In this document: positions 58,078 to 64,000 of the stretch, piece after piece | Layout: each line of letters begins with the position of its first letter | Position numbering within the stretch: position 1 is the stretch's first letter | Origin: Platanthera guangdongensis | Lineage: Eukaryota; Streptophyta; Magnoliopsida; Asparagales; Orchidaceae | Assembly: GCA_039583875.1 (NCBI GenBank) | Contig: CM077147.1 | Span: forward strand, 109,786,124 to 109,850,123 | Length of the DNA stretch: 64,000 nucleotides | Direction: 5' to 3' | Notes under the pieces: model-generated | Seen by the model: only the letters and a program-made list of their open reading frames with translations | Databases searched by the model: none | What the model was told of the DNA's origin: nothing | Translations under genes and position numbers: made by a program

Positions 58078-58143
58078 TTAAGTTTGCAGAAAACTTCGAA
58101 AATGTTGAACTAAGCCGGAGACCGCGACTGCTTCATCGTCGTC

Positions 58144-58150
58144 TATAAAA
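58144..58150 (+). promoter_or_regulatory. TATA box of E aORF1
   Basis: TATAAAA in the context GTCTATAAAATCCCC lies 106 bp before the ATG at 58250, on the strand opposite to the element's own transcription. It suggests an internal promoter. Confidence 0.65.
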
Positions 58151-58249
58151 TCCCCTGACTCTTGACATTCTTCAGGATTCCTGCCAAGCACGGGTCGCTA
58201 CTCGCCACTTGCGGTTAGGATTTTGCAAGCCGACGCGATTTCTTTAGCG

Positions 58250-60280
58250 ATGGATGTGATGTCGTCGATGCTAGCCCGCAACAAGAAACCGACAGAAACG
58301 AAGCAGAGCCGGAGCGAGAATTCGAATGATTCTGCCCGGCAGACCGCCAAGAAGAACGAGAAGCCGGAGACAACAGCGGCTTCTGGACCTGAAAAGAGGC
58401 CGACAGAGATGGTCGGCGGACCATCGCAGGCCGCAGCCGACCCCAAAGCGGTTTCGAAAGCTGCTCCACTGCAAACCGGAGATGCCAAATCCTTTGACGT
58501 GACTTTCTCCCCATCAGGAGAACCACTACTAAAGATCGCTGGGACGGAGGAGAAGAGTGTTGATTCTGGGAAACCGACCGAACTGCCGAGCAAGGTCGAC
58601 TTAATCGTCGTGGACGACAACGAGCCGGAGAAGGCGCAGGAGCCCGGGCGGACTGTTGCTGAGCAGCGCGAGCGGACTGAAAAGGTGTCCGGCTCCCTGA
58701 AACGGCGGAAGGAAAGGAGCGAAAACCTTGAAGAAAGGATGAAGAAGAAAATGAGGAAGCTGCACGCCAGAAACCGGAATATCTCTGAGAAGACCGGCGC
58801 GGACAGTCTTCAGCACAGGCCGCACGAGAAGGAGGTGCCCGAGAACCCGCTCACACCGGAGTGCAAGCCGGGCGAACTGGAGAATACACCTGCGCCTAGC
58901 GATTCGCTGAGCGAGCTCCTGAAGGGCATGGAGGCTCTCCAGCGGCAAGACGCGCTATTGTCGACACCAGCGGCGTCTGAGGAGGTTGACCGCCCCGACA
59001 TCAAGGTTATTGGGGAGAAGCCTGGCGAACCGGCTTCCGCGGCTTCTGAAGGAGCCGAGAAACTGAAGCTCCGCGAGAAGATGGAGGAGATGAAGAAATT
59101 AATTGCCAACAAGCCGGTGGAGACCGCACATCCATTACTGCAAGGTAAACACCGGGACGTTAGGCGAATTGTTAAATTCTACAAGTCGCGGTCAAGGAAG
59201 AAGGGGGCGAATATAATATTAAATCCGCCGGCCAGCTTTTTCCTGACCACGGCTCAACTGAAAAGCCGAAAGGAAACCGAGCGGCTATGGAAAGATAAGC
59301 TGAAGAGGATAGATCCTGAGCGGCTCAGGCGGCCAGTGATTAAAATTCATACCGCGGCTTCTGGAGGAGATAAACATCAAACCGGCGGTCTTATCTTACC
59401 GATTTCCTTACAAGAAGGTCGCAACAATCCGGCTGAACCTGACTGCGGTTTGTCTTCTGCAGGTGCACTGGAGACCGCGATGAAACCGGGCGACTTGACC
59501 GCGTTTATATCTACGCTGCCTCCGCCAAGTGTTCGTCAGAAGGAGATGGCCGACTTCCAGAAGGAGGTCGGCTCGCTGCAGGCGGCTTTGACTGCGGCCA
59601 CCGAAACTCTGCGGATTAAGGACGAAGAAAAGCGGGTTGCCCAGGAGGCTGCGGAAGCAAGGATCCAAGAGTTGCAAACCACCCTGGAACAAGAGACCGC
59701 CAGGTGGCAAACTGCGCTTGAACAGGAAACCGCGAGGTTGAAGACGGCAATGGAACAAGAGACTGTCAGGCTCCAGGCCGCCATGAAGGAAGAGACCGCG
59801 AGGCTCCAGACCGCAATGGAAACCGCTGAGGCGAAGATTGCCGAGATGCAGGTCACCTTGGAGCAGGAAAGGGCGGAGAAGTACTTGCTAATGGCCGCGC
59901 GGCTGGAAGGAGACAAAGAGCAGATCCCGGATGCTGAAGGCGGCGAAAAACAAGACCTGCCGGCGGAGACCGGCGGAGAACAGCGGCCTGCGCTACCGAC
60001 TCCTGCAGAGTTGCCGGAAACTAGCCGCCCGGCCTCTGGCGAGATTTCGCATCCGCCAGTGGCCGCGGCGCCTAACCAGGTCGCTGCTCCAAGCGGTCTT
60101 GGGGCCCAGGCGGTCCACATGATACCGTTTGCGAGAGTTGAGCGCGACGCTGCGCGAATTCATCGGTCTCTGCATGCGCTTCATAATCTGGTTAGCCAGG
60201 TGTATGTTGCGATTGTACAGACCGGTGAACAAGTCGCGCACATGGGACGAGACAGGCCGGAGGAGGACAAACGACCCTGA
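58250..60280 (+). CDS. E aORF1: antisense coiled-coil protein of unknown function
   Basis: The first in-frame ATG after the TATA box is at 58250 (MDVMSSMLARNKK), and the frame stays open for 676 codons to a TGA at 60278. The product is very hydrophilic. It has a low-complexity Lys/Glu/Pro-rich half, a basic stretch KRRKERSENLEERMKKKMRK (about residues 155-175), and a long coiled coil (about 420-555) built partly of 11-residue repeats. A conserved-looking C-terminus has FARVERDAARIHRSLHALHN. A GT...AG segment, 59145-59462 (318 nt, in frame), could be spliced out, giving about 570 residues. No known family is recognised. A tail position between LTR and pol fits an element-encoded accessory gene. 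Confidence 0.7.
   Translation: MDVMSSMLARNKKPTETKQSRSENSNDSARQTAKKNEKPETTAASGPEKRPTEMVGGPSQAAADPKAVSKAAPLQTGDAKSFDVTFSPSGEPLLKIAGTEEKSVDSGKPTELPSKVDLIVVDDNEPEKAQEPGRTVAEQRERTEKVSGSLKRRKERSENLEERMKKKMRKLHARNRNISEKTGADSLQHRPHEKEVPENPLTPECKPGELENTPAPSDSLSELLKGMEALQRQDALLSTPAASEEVDRPDIKVIGEKPGEPASAASEGAEKLKLREKMEEMKKLIANKPVETAHPLLQGKHRDVRRIVKFYKSRSRKKGANIILNPPASFFLTTAQLKSRKETERLWKDKLKRIDPERLRRPVIKIHTAASGGDKHQTGGLILPISLQEGRNNPAEPDCGLSSAGALETAMKPGDLTAFISTLPPPSVRQKEMADFQKEVGSLQAALTAATETLRIKDEEKRVAQEAAEARIQELQTTLEQETARWQTALEQETARLKTAMEQETVRLQAAMKEETARLQTAMETAEAKIAEMQVTLEQERAEKYLLMAARLEGDKEQIPDAEGGEKQDLPAETGGEQRPALPTPAELPETSRPASGEISHPPVAAAPNQVAAPSGLGAQAVHMIPFARVERDAARIHRSLHALHNLVSQVYVAIVQTGEQVAHMGRDRPEEDKRP
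59145..59462 (+). other. Possible in-frame (retained) intron in aORF1
   Basis: CAAG followed by GTAAAC opens the segment and TTTGTCTTCTGCAG closes it. Its length is 318 nt, a multiple of three, with no stop inside. Both spliced and unspliced messages would be coding. Confidence 0.4.
59675..59825 (+). repeat. 33-bp repeat encoding 11-residue coiled-coil units
   Basis: Four successive units follow LEQETARWQTA, LEQETARLKTA, MEQETVRLQAA and MKEETARLQTA. The eleven-residue (hendecad) period fits a coiled coil with slight right-handed twist. Confidence 0.8.
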
Positions 60281-60737
60281 GCGACTTGAGAGAAACAAGC
60301 CGCGCGGACATTCGTATATTGTGTTGTAATATATATATTTTTTTTTTCTGGATGTTGAACAATTTGATTGCTGTAAACTGTTGTATTCTATTATGCTGCG
60401 AACTGAATGCGGCTTATGCGGCTTGAATAATCCACATGTTTGCTGCTTTGTTCTGAGAAATTTGAAGTTTAGGATAGTAGCCGCGCGGTCTGGCGAACAG
60501 AGCGCCGGCTTGAATAATTGATTTCCACATGATTCGACATAGAATTTTCTAAGTGCAGGGAAGTAGCCGCTCGGCCTGACGGACTAAACGGCGGCTTGAT
60601 TACTAAGCTGATCTGCACTTCCTGGGGCTTAGGCCGCGCGGCGTGACGACTAGCCGCGATTTGACATGGGCACTGTAGCATCACGGGTTTTCTATAAATA
60701 GCGCAGACCCCGTTGGATTCCTCACAAATCAAGAAGG
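60281..60737 (+). promoter_or_regulatory. Intergenic region between aORF1 and aORF2 with motif copies and TATA box
   Basis: After the aORF1 stop is a T-rich stretch with AATATATATA (60320-60350), suited to a polyadenylation region. Four CCGCGCGG-type motifs follow: 60299, 60481, 60567 (CCGCTCGG) and 60632. TATAAATA at 60693-60700 lies 38 bp before the ATG of aORF2, so the leader would be short. The region reads as terminator plus promoter. Confidence 0.62.
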
Positions 60738-63280
60738 ATGCGGGCTAAGTCCAAATCGTCGCGGTCTGACAAGGCCACAGCCGTCCGGACAGACGCGGCC
60801 TCCGCCTTCTACTCTGCTGACCACAAGGAATGCCGGCTTACAAAGGCCGAGCTGGATTCCTTTGTCGAGAAACACATGCAAGGAAGCCCGCTGATCGCGC
60901 GGCTTCCTAGGCAGGATGAGCGGATCAACTCTTCCAATGCTAACCAAATCGCGGTCCCCATTGACCATTTCGACTGCGGGTTCGGCTTCCCGGTCTTGTT
61001 AGAGGCTATAGCGGTCTTCGACCACTATGGAGTTGTGCCCGGGCAACTTCCTCCCAACTCGATAGCCGCGATATACGGCTTCATTGCTTATCTGCGGTCA
61101 GAAAGAGTCCGATTCTCCATGAGACTCTTCCGAGAGTGCTTCTCGGTGCGGTCTATCCCGGATTCCGGGACAAAGATCTTCCGGGGGCACCTCTACTTTG
61201 GCTGCCGAGGGCTGAAGGTAGTCAACCTGGCCAACAAGATCGCGAACTGGCCGGAGCGGTTTCTGATCTTCGAGGGCAACTTGGGGTTGCTGTCGACCGA
61301 CCCCCAAATCCGCGAAGAAGCCGCCTTCGGCAGCACCGGCTTGGACGGCAAGGAGAAGGAGATCTTCGACTTCTTCAGGGGCGAGCGGCTTGACGTGAAC
61401 TACTACATCCCGCTGCTGCCGTCCCTTGTTGGAATTGAGGCGGAAGAGAGTAAGCTCCAAACCGGCCGAACTGCATTGCTAGCCGCACGGCCTGATATCT
61501 AACATTGCTTCTGTCTTCGCAGCTGCTGTGGCGGTCCCGCTGAACAAGCCGCAGACGCCGGGCGGCTTGACCCTCACACAAAGAGAAAAGAGGGCGAAGC
61601 GGGTCAAGCCGGCGCGGACTGCGGAGGAGGAGGAGTCGGACACCTCTGGGGAGTTCATGCTGCAAGGAACCGGCAGCAGCCTGAAGGACGTCCATGGCGA
61701 ACCGGCCTTGCGGTGGAGTCCGGATGGCAAGTCGGTGACGATCTCCACCGCCCTCCCCTACTGGGGAGCTGAAGAAGTAAGCCGCCATGCTAATGCGGTT
61801 GGCGGCGCGTTGTACGGCAAGCGCAACTTGAGGGCTATGCGACGAGTTCCTCCAGACGACTTGCCGCGGCTAGCCGCGCAAGTCGGCGCGAGGAGCTTCG
61901 TGGCAAGTCACTTCATGGGGCTTGCCTACAAGGAGCTGATGAAAGAGAACAGCGGCCTGAAAACACGGTTAGGCGAACATCAAGAAGAGAACAAGCGACT
62001 TAAAGAGACGGAGGCGGTAAGTAATTACCAATACCCGCGCGGTTAGAATTATGTAACCGCGCGACCTTACCTTCACCTTTGCTTTGCAGGAAATGTACAA
62101 CCCCGCCAACCCGATCTTCCAAGACCAGGTCTTCCCCCAACTCGTCCAAGGGATCGACGGAGCGCTTAACCGCCTCCGGGACATTGGCGGCTTGGCCACC
62201 GGCTTCACCGACTTCACATGCGCCGACATCTACCCTTCCCTGAAGGAGCAGGTGGCCGACGTCTACAAGTCGATCAAGGGCAAGGCCAAAGTCGCGGAAG
62301 AAGTCGGCGAGGTGGCGGGAGAAGCCGTGGAAGAGGTCGGCCAGGGAAGCCGGAGCCCGCACACGTCTCCAGAGTCCGGCGGCCAAGAGTCGGAGACCGC
62401 GCGGCCTGAGTCGACATCTTCTGATGGTTCAGCGAGCTCCGCGACTAGCAGTGGGTATTCCTTATCATCTGTCGATGTTGACGATGACAGTGATTTGGAT
62501 GCTCCTGCGACTAAAAAGCTCAAACCGGACGATTAGAAAATTTTATAACTTGATTTTGTATTTTGAACTTTTTGAAATCGGCGGATTGTTTTTGTAACCG
62601 CGCGATTAACAATTTTGTAACACTTATTGACATAGTAATGAAGGCATTTTTACCTTACTCTTTGTTGCATCTTACTTTTCTTACTTGAATAAGTCCGCGC
62701 GGTCTCACTTTAGCTTCCGATTTAAAATATATAAGTATGTAAACCTGCTGAGTTTGCGCTGCGACTTCATCAAATCTGTCCGCAAGAGAGAGATATTTTC
62801 CTGCGGTTTATACCGGAGTGCATATCAATAATAAGCCGAGCGGCTAATAATGTAAACCGCAATTTTTCCTTGATGAATTATTCAACATTATCTGCTGGAA
62901 GAGCTTGATTGCCGCGGCTTGCTCATATATAAGCCGTGACCGCTATGCCGCGCGGTCTCTTGTCGCAGTCGGCAAACATCCATAACATTGAAATAATAGA
63001 TTGCGGCTAGGGACTCTGAAGCGAATTACCCGTTTGATTAAAGGAACAAGAATTGAGAAACAAGCTTCGGCAGATCAATATCCAGGAATTAAGTGCCAGA
63101 AGACAGGTCGGGCGACCTCTTTTTCATATGAATAACAAACCGGCAATTGATATACATAAGCCGAATAAGATACTGAATAGCGGATAGGTGAATAAAGTCG
63201 GCCGATTTCCCAAATATATTAATAGTAATCCGTCAGGTAGGCAATTAACTTAAGCCGGAAAATGAAACCGGGCGGCTTGT
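60290..63280. repeat. CCGCGCGG motif scatter in E
   Basis: CCGCGCGG, often extended to CCGCGCGGYCTGRCGG, recurs at about 60299, 60481, 60632, 62397, 62695 and 62948. Close variants occur at 60567, 61484, 62035, 62057, 62596, 62834 and 63270, plus copies in the LTR (57876 region). Most are outside exons, and three variants are in the two introns of aORF2 or at their edges. Confidence 0.7.
60738..62536 (+). CDS. E aORF2: putative gypsy-type transposon protein (Transposase_28-like), three exons
   Basis: The frame needs two small introns: 61450-61522 (GTAAGC to TTCGCAG, 73 nt) and 62017-62089 (GTAAGT to TTTGCAG, 73 nt). Both keep the frame, giving exons 60738-61449, 61523-62016 and 62090-62536 and a 550-residue product with no stop. 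Residues about 70-180 (VPIDHFDCGFGFPVLLEAIA, LPPNSIAAIYGFIAYL, VRFSMRLFRECFSV) look like the plant 'putative gypsy type transposon' domain, Transposase_28 (PF04195). The middle is Lys/Arg-rich (TQREKRAKRVKPARTAEEEE) and the C-terminus acidic and Ser-rich. Despite the family name, no transposase chemistry is established. The intact frame in a window full of broken genes suggests recent insertion or selection. Confidence 0.78.
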
Positions 63281-63440
63281 GTAATTAAATTTACAACCTG
63301 CACAGGCCGCTAAATATAACCGCAAGGCAGCGGATAGGCACGTGTTGTCCTGCAAAAATAGGTGAAGATATGCACTTATGTGTCAATGTGGGCAGGTGCG
63401 TATAGCATTGCTTTCCTCACAAAAAACACATAAGCGAGAT
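62537..63440. other. E region downstream of aORF2, no supported gene
   Basis: The first 150 bp is AT-rich and suits a 3' end. CCGCGCGG motifs occur at 62695 and 62948. A TATATAAG site at 62932-62940 resembles the promoters of the two genes but no frame of note follows it, so a third gene may have decayed here. Confidence 0.5.
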
Positions 63441-63454
63441 CGAAATTCTTCAAA

Positions 63455-63640
63455 TCCATGACCAATGTCAAGCAGGACAAGTACGCAACGTCTCTGACTG
63501 AGGTCAAGCAGGACAAGTACGCAATGTCTGCGACCGAGGTCAAGCGGGACAAGTACGTAAAGCCTGTCTGTGACTGAAGTCATGCGTGACGGGTACGCAA
63601 AGCCTGTCTGTGACTGAAGGTCAAGCGGAAAACCCACTAC
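63455..63640. repeat. Tandem minisatellite in E
   Basis: About five diverged units of roughly 36-40 bp share GTCAAGCAGGACAAGTACGCAA and a GACTGAG/GACCGAG link. Tandem repeats between pol and the 3' LTR are common in Tat-group elements, which supports the assignment of E. Confidence 0.75.
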
Positions 63641-64000
63641 ACATCTGCTACTGAAGTTAAGCAGGATGTGGAGGGCTTAAGAATTCAAAAGAGGGCTCTT
63701 GCCCCTACATGCATATATATAGGCATAAAGAGGTAAAGCTAAAAATAAGCTTTAAATGAAGAAGTAACCATTTGCATGATAATAAGGAAACGATAAAGGA
63801 TATATATCTGCCATTTTATCATGCCTTATAGAGAGAGAGATATGTTATGTATTACTCTGAACACAAGCACTTTTTACTATAGAAAGAGAGAGGAATAACT
63901 GCTTGATCCATTGAGCAAGAAATGAAAGATTGCCTTTGAGAGTCACTAAATGAAACATTCCTGCAGCTTTCCAGCTCTTACAAGTTGATTAGCCAATTCC
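63641..64000. other. E internal sequence to the window end
   Basis: This is AT-rich sequence with short GA runs (about 63828 and 63885) and a TATATATAGG site near 63715. No gene is supported. Confidence 0.45.

Larger units (their letters stand above)
57400..64000 (-). mobile_element. E: Tat/Retand-like Ty3/Gypsy element, 3' part only
   Basis: The element starts with an LTR (57400-58061). A purine-rich tract read on the minus strand sits at its inner side, so the element is on the minus strand and pol should lie beyond the window. Between the LTR and the window end are two plus-strand genes, motif repeats and a tandem repeat. Antisense extra frames between pol and the 3' LTR are known from the Tat group (Grande, RIRE2 and Retand). 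No gag or pol is in the window, so the group assignment rests on this layout and on the Transposase_28-like gene. Confidence 0.68.

Noticed and set aside
58198..60120. Minus-strand frames up to 194 codons opposite aORF1
   Set aside because: They are shadows of the plus-strand gene, whose coiled-coil repeat, TATA box and ATG support the plus strand.
60738..62536. Host gene captured between elements
   Set aside because: The gene lies inside an LTR-bounded element, matches a known retrotransposon-associated domain type and shares the CCGCGCGG motif with the LTR of E.

Overview
The window is plant nuclear DNA made almost entirely of LTR retrotransposons inserted into one another. I see no host gene, rRNA or tRNA gene. 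The plant assignment rests on Ty1/Copia and chromodomain Ty3/Gypsy polyproteins, initiator-Met tRNA primer sites, LTRs of 2-5 kb, and spliced genes of a plant-specific retrotransposon type. I cannot name the species.

Layout. A minus-strand Copia element (here Copia-1) has its 3' LTR at 1-267 and runs, with interruptions, to 55899. A plus-strand chromovirus (F, 1714-10330, TSD CAATA) sits in its reverse transcriptase. A plus-strand SIRE-type Copia (A, 14475-55587, TSD GGTTA) sits in its 5' LTR. A's third reading frame is split by a minus-strand chromovirus with 5.1-kb LTRs (B, 22622-50632, TSD TTAGA). B's integrase is split by a minus-strand SIRE-type Copia (C, 29067-41873, TSD AGGTC). Copia-1 itself lies in the gag of another Copia (D, 55900-56456), so the nest is five deep: D > Copia-1 > A > B > C. 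To the right, a chromovirus LTR fragment (G, 56457-57399) cut into D is itself cut by a Tat/Retand-like element (E, 57400 to beyond the window end). E lies on the minus strand and carries two plus-strand (antisense) genes.

How the parts work. F, B, Copia-1, A and C keep recognisable gag, protease, reverse transcriptase, RNase H and integrase, all broken by stops or frameshifts. F lacks a readable protease site. C is the best preserved. A and C also share a long extra reading frame (aORF3) between RNase H and the 3' LTR. It has no visible signal peptide or membrane span, but it has nuclear-localisation-like basic clusters. E carries an uninterrupted three-exon gene of the putative gypsy-type transposon (Transposase_28-like) kind and an uninterrupted coiled-coil gene, each just downstream of a clear TATA box.

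The most interesting pattern is shared across families. Each carries its own array of one short, often palindromic motif: GTGTCGACAC in C, TCGACGAA in A, GACACGGGCGTGTC in F and G, CCGCGCGG in E, AGWCCGC in Copia-1, and W-box-like TTGACY in B. In C and A the array lies upstream of the LTR TATA box and is repeated upstream of aORF3 (with a TATA box in C and a weaker one in A). In E it flanks the antisense genes. This looks like binding-site arrays tied to element-encoded accessory proteins, reminiscent of the VANC anti-silencing proteins of Arabidopsis VANDAL transposons. The arrays and gene layout are read directly from the sequence; the functional link is inference.
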